Below are positions 27,173 through 36,445 of a DNA stretch of 64,000 bases, one piece after another. The notes below the pieces were generated by a model, which was given only the letters and a program-made list of their open reading frames with translations, searched no databases and was not told where the DNA came from. The stretch is from Verrucosispora sioxanthis (GTDB taxonomy: Bacteria; Actinomycetota; Actinomycetes; Mycobacteriales; Micromonosporaceae). Positions within the stretch are counted from its first letter, which is position 1. Every line of letters starts with the position of its first letter. A program made the position numbers and the translations under genes. The DNA is taken from the NCBI RefSeq assembly GCF_010560025.1, contig NZ_SAIY01000004.1, forward strand, positions 558,001 through 622,000. The letters run 5' to 3'.

Positions 27173-28525
27173 TCAGGCCGGGCTGGCGGTGCGGACGTGG
27201 GCGGCGATGCGCTCGGCGACGTCGCGGGCGGTCTGCTCGGTGGCGGCCTCGACCATCACCCGGACCAGCGGTTCGGTACCCGAGGGGCGCAGCAGCACCC
27301 GGCCGGTCTCGCCCAGCTCGGCCTCGGCCCGCTCGACCTCGGCGCGTACCGCCGGTGCGGCGGCACCGACGGTGCGGTCACCCACCGGCACGTTGATCAG
27401 CACCTGCGGGAGCTTGGTCACCACACTGGCGAGGTCCGCCAGCGTACGGCCGGTGGCGGCCATCCGGGCCATCAGGTGCAGTCCGGTCAGCACCCCGTCC
27501 CCGGTGGTGGCGTACGCCGGCATCACGATGTGCCCGCTCTGCTCGCCGCCGAGGGCCAGCCCGGAGGCGCGCAGTTCCTCCAGCACGTACCGGTCACCGA
27601 CCTTGGTCTCGACCAGTCGGATGCCCGCCGCGGACATGGCCAGGCGCAGACCGAGGTTGCTCATCACGGTGGCGACCAGGGTGTCACCGGTCAGCGTGCC
27701 GGCCTCCCGCATGGCCAGCGCCAGGATCGCCATCACCTGGTCGCCGTCGACCTCCTCGCCGTCGGCGCTCACCGCCACGCACCGGTCGGCGTCACCGTCG
27801 TGGGCGATGCCGAGATGCGCCCCGTGCTCCACCACCGCCTGGCGCAGCGCCTCGATGTGGTTGGAGCCGCACTCGTCGTTGATGTTGAGCCCGTCCGGCT
27901 CGGCGTTGATCGCGATCACCTCGGCGCCGGCCTCCCGGTAGACCGCCGGGGCCACCTCGGCGGCGGCGCCGTTGGCGCAGTCGACCACGACCTTGATCCC
28001 GTCGAGACGGTGGGGCGCCGTCCCGGCGACGTGCTGCACGTAATGGCTCGCGCCGTCGAGCAGGTCGTGCACCCGGCCCACCCCCGCGCCGACCGGGCGC
28101 GCCCAGGCGGTGGTGGCGTTGGCCTCGATGGCCGCCTCGATCCGCATCTCGATCTCGTCGGGCAGCTTGTGCCCGCCGGCGGCGAACAGCTTGATCCCGT
28201 TGTCCGGCATCGGGTTGTGCGAGGCCGACAGCATCACGCCGAGGTCCGCCTTGGCCTCCGCGGTGAGGAACGCCACCGCCGGGGTGGGCAGCACGCCGAC
28301 CCTGATCACCGTCGCGCCCGCGCTGGTCAGGCCGGCCACCACGGCAGCCTCGAGCATCTCGCCGCTGGCCCGGGTGTCCCGGCCCACCACGGCCAGTGGA
28401 GCGCGGCCACGATCCGACTCGGCGAGGGTGTGGGCGGCCGCGACGGCCACCGAGAGTGCCAACTCCGGGGTGAGGTCGGCGTTCGCCCGCCCGCGTACGC
28501 CGTCCGTGCCGAACAACCGGCCCAT
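27173..28525 (-). CDS. glmM: Phosphoglucosamine mutase
   Basis: The 450-residue enzyme converts glucosamine-6-P to glucosamine-1-P, the step after GlmS. It starts [12 protein letters not shown], the invariant GlmM N-terminus. The phosphoserine is Ser102 in [13 protein letters not shown]. The metal loop is DGDADRC, the sugar-binding loop is GGEQSGHIV, and the phosphate-binding C-terminal loop is [14 protein letters not shown]. The ATG at 28525 is chosen over upstream in-frame codons on this basis. It lies downstream of rplM-rpsI, from which it is separated by a strong terminator. Confidence 0.97.
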   Translation of the reverse strand: MGRLFGTDGVRGRANADLTPELALSVAVAAAHTLAESDRGRAPLAVVGRDTRASGEMLEAAVVAGLTSAGATVIRVGVLPTPAVAFLTAEAKADLGVMLSASHNPMPDNGIKLFAAGGHKLPDEIEMRIEAAIEANATTAWARPVGAGVGRVHDLLDGASHYVQHVAGTAPHRLDGIKVVVDCANGAAAEVAPAVYREAGAEVIAINAEPDGLNINDECGSNHIEALRQAVVEHGAHLGIAHDGDADRCVAVSADGEEVDGDQVMAILALAMREAGTLTGDTLVATVMSNLGLRLAMSAAGIRLVETKVGDRYVLEELRASGLALGGEQSGHIVMPAYATTGDGVLTGLHLMARMAATGRTLADLASVVTKLPQVLINVPVGDRTVGAAAPAVRAEVERAEAELGETGRVLLRPSGTEPLVRVMVEAATEQTARDVAERIAAHVRTASPA

Positions 28526-28587
28526 ACCCACAAACCTCCGATGAACTGCCGATGCTAGGAGAAACGCCTTGTCGTGCGGCAACGGAA

Positions 28588-28630
28588 ACGGCCGGCCCAC
28601 CTCCCCGTCGAGGGGAGGCGGACCGGCCGT
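28588..28630 (-). terminator. Terminator of the rplM-rpsI operon
   Basis: The outer arms ACGGCCGG (28588-28595) and CCGGCCGT (28623-28630) enclose inner arms CCTCCCC (28600-28606) and GGGGAGG (28612-28618) with a 5-nt loop. It starts 30 nt past the rpsI stop and ends the ribosomal-protein transcript before glmM. Confidence 0.85.
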
Positions 28631-28659
28631 CCGTCAGAAGTACAAGGTGCGGCTGGAGA

Positions 28660-29124
28660 TCAGCGCTTCGAGTACTGGGGAGCCTTACGGGCCTTCTTGA
28701 GGCCGTACTTCTTGCTCTCCTTGACCCGGGCGTCCCGGGTCAGGAAGCCGGCCTTCTTCAGCGCCGGGCGGTCGTCGGGCTCGCTGACGATCAGCGCCCG
28801 GGCGATGGCCAGCCGCAGCGCACCGGCCTGGCCGGTGGTGCCGCCGCCGCGCAGGTTGGCGATGACGTCGAACGCCTCGGGCTTCTCGGCGGTCACCAGC
28901 GGATCCTTGATCAGCTGCTGGTGCACCTTGCTCGGGAAGTACGCCTCCAGGTCACGCCCGTTGCAAGTGATCTTGCCGGTGCCCGGCACGATGCGCACCC
29001 GGACGATGGCCTCCTTGCGCCGACCCACGGTCTGGATCGGGCGGTCACCACGAGGCGCGCGCGCGACGGGCGCCGGCGCCTCGGTGGCCTCAGGGGCGAC
29101 CTCGGTGGCGGTGATGTCGGTCAT
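28660..29124 (-). CDS. rpsI: 30S ribosomal protein S9
   Basis: The 154-residue protein binds 16S rRNA; its C-terminal tail reaches the P-site tRNA. Hallmarks are [33 protein letters not shown], the [20 protein letters not shown] block, and the invariant C-terminal [17 protein letters not shown]. An acidic N-terminal extension ([17 protein letters not shown]) is typical of actinobacterial S9. The ATG at 29124 is chosen at MTDITATE. It follows rplM by 20 nt, the universal rplM-rpsI pair. Confidence 0.98.
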   Translation of the reverse strand: MTDITATEVAPEATEAPAPVARAPRGDRPIQTVGRRKEAIVRVRIVPGTGKITCNGRDLEAYFPSKVHQQLIKDPLVTAEKPEAFDVIANLRGGGTTGQAGALRLAIARALIVSEPDDRPALKKAGFLTRDARVKESKKYGLKKARKAPQYSKR

Positions 29125-29144
29125 GCTGCTTCCTTCGCCCGCGC

Positions 29145-29588
29145 TCACTGCGCGATCTGCTTGATCTCGAACGGCACCGGCTGCTGCGCGCCGTGCGGGT
29201 GCTCGGCACCGGCGTAGACCTTCAGCTTCTTGATGAGCTGACGGCCGAGCTTGTTGTGCGGGAGCATCCCCTTCACCGCCAGCTCGATGGCCCGCTCGGG
29301 GCGCTTGGCCAGCAGCTCCTCGTAGCCGACCTGCTTCAGGCCACCCGGGTAACCGGAGTGCCGGTAAGCGATCTTCTGCTGGCGCTTGTTGCCGGTCAGC
29401 GCGACCTTGCCCGCGTTCACGACGACGACGAAGTCGCCCGTGTCGACGTGCGGCGCGAAAGTCGGCTTGTGCTTGCCCCGCAGCAGCGTGGCGGCGTGGG
29501 TGGCCAGGCGGCCCAGCACGACATCAGAGGCGTCGATGACGTGCCACTGACGCTCGATCTCACCCGGCTTCGGGCTGTACGTACGCAC
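29145..29588 (-). CDS. rplM: 50S ribosomal protein L13
   Basis: The 147-residue protein has the L13 sequence: [54 protein letters not shown], then [23 protein letters not shown] and [37 protein letters not shown] at 29588 is the usual actinobacterial start (V-R-T-Y-S-P). It is first in the rplM-rpsI operon, with its promoter in the 145-nt spacer after the narK terminator. Confidence 0.98.
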   Translation of the reverse strand: MRTYSPKPGEIERQWHVIDASDVVLGRLATHAATLLRGKHKPTFAPHVDTGDFVVVVNAGKVALTGNKRQQKIAYRHSGYPGGLKQVGYEELLAKRPERAIELAVKGMLPHNKLGRQLIKKLKVYAGAEHPHGAQQPVPFEIKQIAQ

Positions 29589-29733
29589 AGGTCTACCTTG
29601 TCTCGTCGTCGGTCTGGGGTAGCGCGCCGAGGTGACCAGGACATCCCAGCCGGACCAGCGCGCACGAACGACCAAGCGTACCTCAGGCGGCACGCCCACA
29701 GATGTCGTACAACAGCAGGCAACGATACCCGCA

Positions 29734-29773
29734 GCCCCGCCGGCCGGTCAAAACGGGGTCCGACCGGCGGGGC
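29734..29773 (-). terminator. Terminator of narK
   Basis: GCCCCGCCGG (29734-29743) pairs with CCGGCGGGGC (29764-29773). It lies 24 nt past the narK stop and upstream of rplM, separating the two same-strand transcripts. Confidence 0.7.
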
Positions 29774-29797
29774 GCGCGGAGGCCGGCATGACGACCG

Positions 29798-31165
29798 TCA
29801 CACCCCGGCGCGCGCCATCCGACTGCCGGGACGCAGGTACGCGACCCAGGTGATCACGAGCAGCACCAGGAAGAATCCGACATAGAAGCGCAGCGCCGGC
29901 TGGATGCCACCGTAGGTCGACCGGGCCCAGGCGTAACAGATCGGCACCAGGAAACCGCCGAAGGCACCGACCGCGGAGATGATGCCCAGAGCACCGGCGG
30001 CCTGCCGGCGCATCGCCAGCATGATCTCCGGCGTGCCGCCCCGCTCCTCGCCCTTGACCTGGAAGATCCTGCTGATCATCCGGTAGGTCGAGCCGTTGCC
30101 CACGCCGGTGGCCACGAAGAGCAGCAGGAACGCCACGAAGAACAGACCCATGCTGCGCTGCTCGACCGACCAGAGCGCGCCCAGGGCACCGACCGCCATC
30201 AGCACGAAGCTGGCCACCGTGACCCGGGCCCCGCCGACGATGTCGGACAGCCGGCCGCCGAAGGGCCGGCAGAGCGAGCCCACCCCCGCGCCGAGGAACG
30301 CCCAGGCCAGTGCGACGTCCGGCCGGCCGAACACCGAGTTGAGCAGGGTGGGGAAGGCCGCCGAATAGCCGATGAACGAGCCGAAGGTGCCGATGTACAG
30401 CAGCGACATGATCCAGGTGTCGCGGTGCCGCAGCGACGACCAGACCGGCCCCACGTCGGCCTTCGCCTCGACCAGGTTGTCCATGAACAGGTACGCGCAG
30501 ACCGCCGCGATCACCGCCAGCGGGATGTACATCAGACCGGCCCGGGCCAGCGCGAGCCCGCCGCCCAGCACGATCACCTGGGGCACCACGAACTGCACGA
30601 CGGCCACCCCGATGTTGCCGCCGGCGGCGTTGAGCCCCAACGCCCACCCCTTCTCCCGCTCCGGATAGAAGAAGGAGATGTTGGCCATGCTGGAGGCGAA
30701 GTTGCCACCGCCGAACCCGGCCGTGGCGGCGATCAGCAGCAACGACACGAAGCCGATCTCCGGATGCTCGACCGCCCAGGCCAGCCCGGCGCAGGGCACG
30801 ATCAGCAGCAGCGCGGAGATGACGGTCCAGTTGCGACCGCCGAAGACCGGTACGGCAAAGGTGTACGGCAGTCGCAGCAGCGCGCCGACCCCGCTGGGCA
30901 CGGCGGTCAACCAGAGCGCCTGACTGGTGGTCAGCTGCCATCCGGCGTCGCCGAGCCGGACGACGACGATGCTCCAGAGCAACCACACGGAGAAGCCGAT
31001 GTGCTCCGCGAAGATCGACCAGATCAGGTTGCGTTGGGCGACACCGCGACCGATCCGCCGCCAGAAGGCCGGATCCTCCGGTGCCCAGTGCCCGATCCAC
31101 CGACCTGGTCGGCGGTCCAGGCTCTCCTCTTCGATTACCGTCGGCTGCTCGCTCGTGGTGGTCAT
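29798..31165 (-). CDS. narK: Nitrate/nitrite transporter NarK (MFS)
   Basis: The 455-residue major-facilitator protein has twelve predicted membrane helices. The NarK signature is seen in the glycine-rich nitrate helices GFGGGNFASSMANISFFYPEREKGWALGLNAAGGNIGVAVVQF and GVGNGSTYRMISRIF. The N-terminal cytoplasmic part (RPGRWIGHWAPEDPAFWRRIGRGVAQRNLIWSIFAEHIGFSVW) matches actinobacterial NarK2/NasA-type proteins. It supplies nitrate to the reductase encoded from 32832, or exports nitrite. It is on the opposite strand to that operon, with the toxin-antitoxin pair and a methyltransferase between. No clear GlnR box precedes it. Confidence 0.95.
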   Translation of the reverse strand: MTTTSEQPTVIEEESLDRRPGRWIGHWAPEDPAFWRRIGRGVAQRNLIWSIFAEHIGFSVWLLWSIVVVRLGDAGWQLTTSQALWLTAVPSGVGALLRLPYTFAVPVFGGRNWTVISALLLIVPCAGLAWAVEHPEIGFVSLLLIAATAGFGGGNFASSMANISFFYPEREKGWALGLNAAGGNIGVAVVQFVVPQVIVLGGGLALARAGLMYIPLAVIAAVCAYLFMDNLVEAKADVGPVWSSLRHRDTWIMSLLYIGTFGSFIGYSAAFPTLLNSVFGRPDVALAWAFLGAGVGSLCRPFGGRLSDIVGGARVTVASFVLMAVGALGALWSVEQRSMGLFFVAFLLLFVATGVGNGSTYRMISRIFQVKGEERGGTPEIMLAMRRQAAGALGIISAVGAFGGFLVPICYAWARSTYGGIQPALRFYVGFFLVLLVITWVAYLRPGSRMARAGV

Positions 31166-31272
31166 GCCGCAGAAGCTAGGGAGCCGCCGTTACCGCGGCG
31201 TTCGCCGTTCGGGTCGGCCCGGCAACGGGGATCGCACCACGTGCCGACGACGGCGGTGAGGAACGGGTCGGC

Positions 31273-31575
31273 TCAGAGCTGCTGGAGGATGCGCAACGCC
31301 CGGTCCACCCGGCGCATCGTCTCCGCGTCCGCGACGTCCACGCACTCGGTGAACCACTTCTTCATCGGCGAGGAGATCCGGTCCGGCATCACCACCCGGT
31401 CGCCCATCGACACCGCCAGCGGCGAGTCGCGCAGCAGCGCTGTCTCGACGACCTCCGTCACGATCACGATGGGCACCGCCGTGGAGTTGTAGACATCGGA
31501 ACTGATCACCAGACCGAGGCGCTCCCGGGCCCCTTCGATCCGCCAGACCTCGCCCCTACGCAGCACGCGATGGAC
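31273..31575 (-). CDS. PemK/MazF-type toxin (endoribonuclease)
   Basis: About 100 residues: VHRVLRRGEVWRIEGARERLGLVISSDVYNSTAVPIVIVTEVVE and so on. The R-R-G-E-V-W-R opening and the VISSDVYN strand followed by VPIVIVTE match the MazF/PemK fold, whose members cut single-stranded RNA. The arginine in RLGLVISS takes the place of the usual R-P-x-V-V. GTG at 31575 is chosen; GTGs at 31578 and 31566 also fit. Its start overlaps the antitoxin gene end by about 20 nt, so translation is coupled. The C-terminal helix RRVDRALRILQQL fits the family. Confidence 0.78.
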   Translation of the reverse strand, partial: VHRVLRRGEVWRIEGARERLGLVISSDVYNSTAVPIVIVTEVVETALLRDSPLAVSMGDRVVMPDRISSPMKKWFTECVDVADAETMRRVDRALRILQQL

Positions 31576-31813
31576 CACCGAAGAGCAGGTCGTCGACCAT
31601 GCCGACCTCCTGGGCATCGGCCAGCGAGGCGGATTCCAGGTCCAGCCCGGCCCGGCCGACCGCGGCGGCGTGCGCGGCGAAGACCTCGCGCAACGCCTTC
31701 TCCCGGGCCGCCTGGTCCATCCAGGCGGAGAGCGAGAGCCCTTCCCGCTTGGCGAACCGCCGGGCATCCGCGATCGTGTCGTCGGCGAACGACAGAGTCA
31801 CCTTGGCTGTCAT
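31556..31813 (-). CDS. Ribbon-helix-helix-type antitoxin
   Basis: The 85-residue protein has an N-terminal beta strand and two helices typical of ribbon-helix-helix DNA binders (AKVTLSFADDTIADARRFAKREGLSLSAWMDQAAREKA). An acidic C-terminal tail (GLDLESASLADAQEVGMVDDLLF) probably wraps the toxin. It is upstream of and overlaps the toxin gene. A 15-bp dyad 22 nt before the ATG is a likely autorepression operator. Confidence 0.8.
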   Translation of the reverse strand: MTAKVTLSFADDTIADARRFAKREGLSLSAWMDQAAREKALREVFAAHAAAVGRAGLDLESASLADAQEVGMVDDLLFGGPSRAA

Positions 31814-31834
31814 TCCAGCAGACTACCCGCTGGT

Positions 31835-31849
31835 ATGACTACTAGTCAT
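31835..31849. promoter_or_regulatory. Candidate autoregulatory operator of the toxin-antitoxin pair
   Basis: ATGACTA, C, TAGTCAT: a perfect 7-bp dyad 22 nt upstream of the antitoxin ATG, in an AT-richer patch. Ribbon-helix-helix antitoxins bind short palindromes of this kind at their own promoter. Confidence 0.6.
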
Positions 31850-31897
31850 CCCCGAAGTGTTCCTCGCCGCCGGAGCCCACAGCCGAACATGTCCCCT

Positions 31898-31926
31898 GTC
31901 GGTGCTGTCGAGCTGACAGCACCGAC
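31898..31926 (-). terminator. Terminator downstream of the minus-strand methyltransferase gene
   Basis: GTCGGTGCTGTC (31898-31909), loop GAGCT, GACAGCACCGAC (31915-31926), a perfect 12-bp stem 60 nt past the methyltransferase stop and upstream of the toxin-antitoxin promoter. Confidence 0.75.
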
Positions 31927-31985
31927 GGATCGACACGACACGCAGCAGATCGGCCGGCGGGTATCTGCGACCTCGTGGCGCCGGT

Positions 31986-32684
31986 TCAGCCCAGGGCGCG
32001 GCCGCCGATGACGGCGAAGCGCCACGCCTTGAAGAAGCAGTCGACGTCCGCCAGGCCCGCCTCGGTCAACCAACGGCACTGCTCCGTCACCGGGGCGGGG
32101 CGGTCGTAGGCCATTCGTCGCTCGGCGGCGGCGACCTCGGCGGCGTCGGAACCGAGCGCCGCGACCTGCGTCAGCCAGACGTCGTGGTAACGCCGGTCCA
32201 GTTCGGGGGTCGGGCCGGCCACCTGCTCGGCGTTGACGAAGACTCCGCCGGGCACCAACGCCGCGGCCGCCCGACGGTAGAGGTCGCGCTTGGCGGGGTC
32301 GTCCAGGTGGTGGATGGCCAGCGCGCTGACCACCGCGTCGTACCGCCCGGCCGGCAGTGGATCGACCAGGTCGGCCACCACCACCCGATGCGCGACCCCC
32401 CGGCCGGCCAACCGCTCGGCGGCGACGGCCAGCATCTGCGGCGCGGCGTCCACCAGGGTCAGCCGCACGCCGGGCACGGCGGCGGAGAGCAGCGACGACA
32501 GGAGGCCGGTCCCGGCGCCGAGATCGAGCACCTCGGGCGTACGCCCCGCTGCCAGGGCGGCCCGCAACGGTGGCGCGGCCACCTCGACGGCCGTGGTGTA
32601 GAACGCGTCGAAGCAGGGCACGAGCCTGCGGCGGGCGGCGTCGTAGCCATCCGCCGCCGCGTCGAACGCCTGAGCGACACTCAT
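31986..32684 (-). CDS. Class I SAM-dependent methyltransferase
   Basis: The 232-residue protein has the full class I set. Motif I is EVLDLGAGTGLLSSLLSAAVPG, motif II is RLTLVDAAPQMLAVA, motif III/IV is RYDAVVSALAIHHLDD, and the late region ALVPGGVFVNAEQVAGP is typical of small-molecule methyltransferases. The ATG at 32684 (MSVAQAFDAAADGYDAARR) starts the conserved region. It is divergent from the nitrate operon and shares its 147-nt promoter region. The substrate is unknown. Confidence 0.88.
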   Translation of the reverse strand: MSVAQAFDAAADGYDAARRRLVPCFDAFYTTAVEVAAPPLRAALAAGRTPEVLDLGAGTGLLSSLLSAAVPGVRLTLVDAAPQMLAVAAERLAGRGVAHRVVVADLVDPLPAGRYDAVVSALAIHHLDDPAKRDLYRRAAAALVPGGVFVNAEQVAGPTPELDRRYHDVWLTQVAALGSDAAEVAAAERRMAYDRPAPVTEQCRWLTEAGLADVDCFFKAWRFAVIGGRALG

Positions 32685-32769
32685 GCCAGCCTCCCACAAT
32701 CCAGGATATCCGTTCCACATTGTAGACCTCGCGAGCCATCCCCCAGCCGAGGTGCGGTGTGAGCGGCTC

Positions 32770-32807
32770 TTGACAGGACCGAAACAAACGGGACGCGGAC
32801 CGGAAAC
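32770..32807 (+). promoter_or_regulatory. Putative GlnR box upstream of the nitrate/nitrite operon
   Basis: TTGAC-N6-GAAAC-N6-GACGC-N6-GAAAC at 32770-32807. GlnR sites in actinomycetes follow gTnAC-N6-GaAAC-N6-gTnAC-N6-GaAAC. Both GAAAC half-sites are exact and 22 bp apart, and the first gTnAC half-site fits except for its weak first base. The third half-site is degenerate. The box ends 24 nt before the nitrate reductase ATG. The overlapping TTGACA also looks like a -35 element. Confidence 0.7.
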
Positions 32808-32831
32808 TGCCCAACGGCACGCTTTGCCGAC

Positions 32832-35003
32832 ATGACAGACGGTGCACGGCCGGCGACGCGACCGGGGCGCGAGCCCCGCGAGGTGGCGACCCACTGCCCG
32901 TACTGCGCCCTCCAGTGCGGAATGGTCCTGCGCGAGGAGGACGACGCGGTAAGCGTGCTACCTCGCCAGTTCCCCACCAACCGGGGCGGTCTCTGCCAGA
33001 AGGGCTGGACCGCGCCGGAGCTGCTCAGCCATCCGGAACGGTTGACCAGTCCCCTGCTGCGCGACCCGGCCACCGGCGAGCTGCGCCCGGCCACCTGGGA
33101 AGCCGCGCTGGACCGGATCACCACCGGCCTTCGCGACGTGCAGGAGCAGCACGGCCGCGACGCGGTCGCCGTCTTCGGCGGCGGTGGGCTCACCAACGAG
33201 AAGGCGTACGCGTTGGGTCGGTTCGCCCGGGTGGCACTGCGCACCCGGCACATCGACTACAACGGACGGTTCTGCATGTCCTCGGCCGCGGCCGCCGGCA
33301 TGCGCGCCTTCGGCATGGACCGGGGGCTGCCGTTCCCGCTGTCCGACCTGGGTCGGGCCGACACGTTGCTGCTGGTCGGCGCGAACCCGGCGGAGACCAT
33401 GCCGCCGCTGGTGCGCTGGCTGACCGAGCATCGGGAGCGGGGCGGCAAGCTGATCGTGATCGACCCACGGGTGACCGCCACCGCCCGGCAGGCCGACCTG
33501 CACCTGCAACCGCTGCCCGGCACCGACCTGGCGGTGGCCAACGCGCTGCTGCACATCGCCCTGACCGAGGGTTACGTCGACGGTGACTACGTCGCCACCC
33601 GTACCACCGGGTTCACCGCGGTGCGCCGCACCGTGGCGGGCTGGTGGCCGGCCCGCGCCGAAGCGCTCTCCGGGGTGCCCGTGGCCGATTTGGAGGAGAC
33701 CGCGCGAGCCCTCGGCACCGCCGCGCGGGCGATCATCCTCACCGCCCGCGGCGCCGAGCAGCACGCCAAGGGCGTCGACACCGTCACCGGCTTCGTCAAC
33801 CTCGCCCTCGCGCTCGGTCTGCCCGGCCGCCCCGGCTCCGGCTACGGCTGCCTGACCGGGCAGGGCAACGGCCAGGGTGGCCGGGAGCACGGGCAGAAGG
33901 CCGACCAGCTTCCCGGGTACCGCAAGATCGACGACCTGGAGGCCCGCGCCCACGTCGCGCGGGTCTGGGGGGTGCCCGCCGACGAGCTGCCCGGGCCGGG
34001 CGTGCCGGCGTATCAGCTGCTCGACTCGCTCGGCACCGACCAGGGGCCACGGGCGCTGCTGGTGTTCGGCTCGAACCCGGTGGTCTCCGCACCCCGGGCC
34101 GCCCGGGTCGAGGGCCGCCTGCGCGACCTGGACCTGCTTGTCGTCGCCGACTTCCTGCTCTCCGAGACGGCGGCGCTGGCCGACGTGGTGCTGCCCACCG
34201 CCCAGTGGGCCGAGGAGGACGGCACGATGACCAACCTGGAAGGACGGGTGCTGCGCCGCCGGGCGCTGCGTCCGCCTCCGGCCGGCGTCCGCACCGACCT
34301 GGAGATCCTGGCCGCCCTCTCCGCCCGGCTGCGAGGGTCGACACCTGCTGATCGCCCGGCGCGCGAGCGGCCCACCGACTCGACGGCGGACGGCCAACCG
34401 AGCGAGGCGGAGGCGGCGGACCCGTGCGTGGTCTTCGCCGAGCTGCGCCGGGCCTCGGCCGGCGGCATCGCCGACTACGCGGGGATCAGCTGGGACCGGA
34501 TCGACGCCGCGGACGGCGTCTTCTGGCCGTGCCCTGACGACGACGGGCCCGACTCCCCCCGACTGTTCACCGAGCGCTTCGCCACCGCCGACGGGCTGGC
34601 CCGGTTCCGCCCGGTGGAGCACCGACCGGCGGCCGAGGAGGTGTGCGCCGACTACCCGCTGCACTTCACCACCGGCCGGGTGCTCGCGCAGTACCAGTCC
34701 GGCACCCAGACGCGCCGGGTGGCCGCGCTGCGCCGGGCCGCGCCCGAGGCGTTCGTGGAGCTGCATCCGGATCTCGCCGAGCGGCTTGGCGTCACCGACG
34801 GCGAGCCGGTACGGGTGCTCTCGCGGCGCGGCGAGTTCCAGGCACCGGCCCGGCTGAGCCCGGGCATCCGGGCGGACACCGTCTTCGCGCCGTTCCACTG
34901 GGGCGGGCCGGCACGGGCGAACTCCGTCACCAACGACGCCGTCGACCCGGTCTCCGGGATGCCGGAGTTCAAGATCTGCGCGGTACGGGTGGAGCGGGCA
35001 TGA
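32832..35003 (+). CDS. nasA: Assimilatory nitrate reductase catalytic subunit (molybdopterin)
   Basis: The 723-residue molybdopterin oxidoreductase reduces nitrate to nitrite in the cytoplasm. The N-terminal [4Fe-4S] site is visible as Cys22, Cys25, Cys29 and Cys55 (HCPYCALQCGM, GGLCQKGW). The molybdenum-ligand cysteine is in YNGRFCMSSAAAAGMRAFG. Later come VGANPAETMPPLVRWL, the GRPGSGYGCLTGQGNGQGGREHGQKADQLPGYR loop typical of assimilatory enzymes, and the MGD-binding C-terminal domain (LHFTTGRVLAQYQSGTQTRR, FAPFHWGG). It lacks the C-terminal [2Fe-2S] domain of some NasA proteins; that domain is on the next gene, which overlaps by ATGA. Confidence 0.95.
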   Translation: MTDGARPATRPGREPREVATHCPYCALQCGMVLREEDDAVSVLPRQFPTNRGGLCQKGWTAPELLSHPERLTSPLLRDPATGELRPATWEAALDRITTGLRDVQEQHGRDAVAVFGGGGLTNEKAYALGRFARVALRTRHIDYNGRFCMSSAAAAGMRAFGMDRGLPFPLSDLGRADTLLLVGANPAETMPPLVRWLTEHRERGGKLIVIDPRVTATARQADLHLQPLPGTDLAVANALLHIALTEGYVDGDYVATRTTGFTAVRRTVAGWWPARAEALSGVPVADLEETARALGTAARAIILTARGAEQHAKGVDTVTGFVNLALALGLPGRPGSGYGCLTGQGNGQGGREHGQKADQLPGYRKIDDLEARAHVARVWGVPADELPGPGVPAYQLLDSLGTDQGPRALLVFGSNPVVSAPRAARVEGRLRDLDLLVVADFLLSETAALADVVLPTAQWAEEDGTMTNLEGRVLRRRALRPPPAGVRTDLEILAALSARLRGSTPADRPARERPTDSTADGQPSEAEAADPCVVFAELRRASAGGIADYAGISWDRIDAADGVFWPCPDDDGPDSPRLFTERFATADGLARFRPVEHRPAAEEVCADYPLHFTTGRVLAQYQSGTQTRRVAALRRAAPEAFVELHPDLAERLGVTDGEPVRVLSRRGEFQAPARLSPGIRADTVFAPFHWGGPARANSVTNDAVDPVSGMPEFKICAVRVERA

Positions 35004-36445
35004 CCGGGCACAGCGAGCGGGTCGTGGTGGTCGGCAACGGGATGGCCGGCGCCCGGGTGGCGGCGGAACTGCACGCCCGTGGCGAGGACCTGAAGGTGAC
35101 CGTGCTCGGCGCGGAACCGCACCCCGCGTACAACCGGATCATGCTGTCCACCCTGCTCACCGGCAAGATCGGCGAGTCGGACGTGGAGTTGGCGGAGGTT
35201 GCCGGTCGCGGCGTCGACCTGCGCACCGGGGTGACGGTCAGCGCGATCGACCGGGCCACCGGCCAGGTACGCACCGACGACGGCGACCGGATCCCCTACG
35301 ACCACCTGGTCCTCGCCACCGGCAGCCGGGCGGTGGTGCCCGCGCTGCCCGGGCTCGACCCGGAGCACCTGCCGGAACGGGTGATCCCGTTCCGCACCCT
35401 GGACGACTGCCGACGCATCCTCGCCCTCGCCGGCACCGCCCGGCGCGCCCTGGTGCTCGGTGGCGGGCTGCTCGGCCTGGAGGCCGCCCGAGGGCTGGCA
35501 CTGCGCGGGCTCGACGTGGGCGTGGTGCACCGGGTGCCGTACCTGATGGACCGTCAACTCGATCCGGCCGCCGGTGCCATGCTCGCCGGCACCCTCGCCG
35601 CTCTCGGCGTGACCACCCACGTGGCGGTGGAGCCGACCGCGGTACGCGCCGACGCCGCAGGGGTACGGCTGGAGTTGTCCGACGGTCGGTCGCTCGAGGC
35701 CGACCTGCTGGTACTCGCCTGCGGCGTACGCCCCGACACCGCCCTCGCCACCGCGGCCGGCCTGGCCGTGGAACGGGGGGTGCTGGTCGACGACCGGCTG
35801 CGCACCAGCGACCGGCGGATCTCCGCGATCGGTGACTGCGCGCAGCACGACGGCACGCTCACCGGGTTGGTGGCACCGGCCTGGGCGCAGGCGCGGGTGG
35901 TGGCCCAGTTGGTGACCGGGCAGGACCCACAGGCCCGGTACCGGCCGCGACCCGTGGTCACCCGGCTCAAGGCGGCCGGCATCGACCTCGCCGCGATGGG
36001 TGACCCGACAGGTGGCCCCGGCGAGGAGTTGACCTTCGCGGACCCGGCCCGAGGTACCTACGCCCGGCTGCGCATTCACGACGAACGGTTGGCCGCCGCG
36101 ATCCTGCTCGGCGACAACCCCTCGGTCGGCACGGTGATCCAGCTGTTCGACCGGGGCCATCCGGTGCCCACCGACCGGCGGGCGCTGCTGCTCGGCCGCG
36201 CCGTCGGCGGGGCGGTCGCGGCACCCGCCGCGTCACCGGCGCTGATGCCGGACGCGGCCACCGTCTGCCAGTGCAACACGGTGAGCAAGGGCGCCCTCGT
36301 GCGCTGCTGGCGGGACGGAGCCCGCACGGTCGACGCCGTGGTCGCGGCCACCCGGGCCGGCACCGGTTGCGGCAGCTGCCGCGACGCGGTCGCCGGCATC
36401 GTCGACTGGTTGTCCAGAACGGATCCCGTGGAGGTGGGGCGATGA
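35000..36445 (+). CDS. nasB: Nitrate reductase electron-transfer subunit (FAD/NAD(P)-[2Fe-2S])
   Basis: The 481-residue flavoprotein has an N-terminal FAD motif (VVVVGNGMAGARVAAELHARG), a mid NAD(P) motif (RALVLGGGLLGLEAARGLALRG) and the FAD C-terminal block ISAIGDCAQHDG. It ends in a BFD-like [2Fe-2S] domain (VCQCNTVSKGALV ... RAGTGCGSCRDAV). This is the layout of the NasB/NirB N-terminal half without siroheme domains. It probably passes NAD(P)H electrons to the molybdenum subunit encoded just upstream. It overlaps both neighbours by ATGA, so stoichiometric synthesis is expected. The gene symbol is by analogy. Confidence 0.88.
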   Translation: MTGHSERVVVVGNGMAGARVAAELHARGEDLKVTVLGAEPHPAYNRIMLSTLLTGKIGESDVELAEVAGRGVDLRTGVTVSAIDRATGQVRTDDGDRIPYDHLVLATGSRAVVPALPGLDPEHLPERVIPFRTLDDCRRILALAGTARRALVLGGGLLGLEAARGLALRGLDVGVVHRVPYLMDRQLDPAAGAMLAGTLAALGVTTHVAVEPTAVRADAAGVRLELSDGRSLEADLLVLACGVRPDTALATAAGLAVERGVLVDDRLRTSDRRISAIGDCAQHDGTLTGLVAPAWAQARVVAQLVTGQDPQARYRPRPVVTRLKAAGIDLAAMGDPTGGPGEELTFADPARGTYARLRIHDERLAAAILLGDNPSVGTVIQLFDRGHPVPTDRRALLLGRAVGGAVAAPAASPALMPDAATVCQCNTVSKGALVRCWRDGARTVDAVVAATRAGTGCGSCRDAVAGIVDWLSRTDPVEVGR

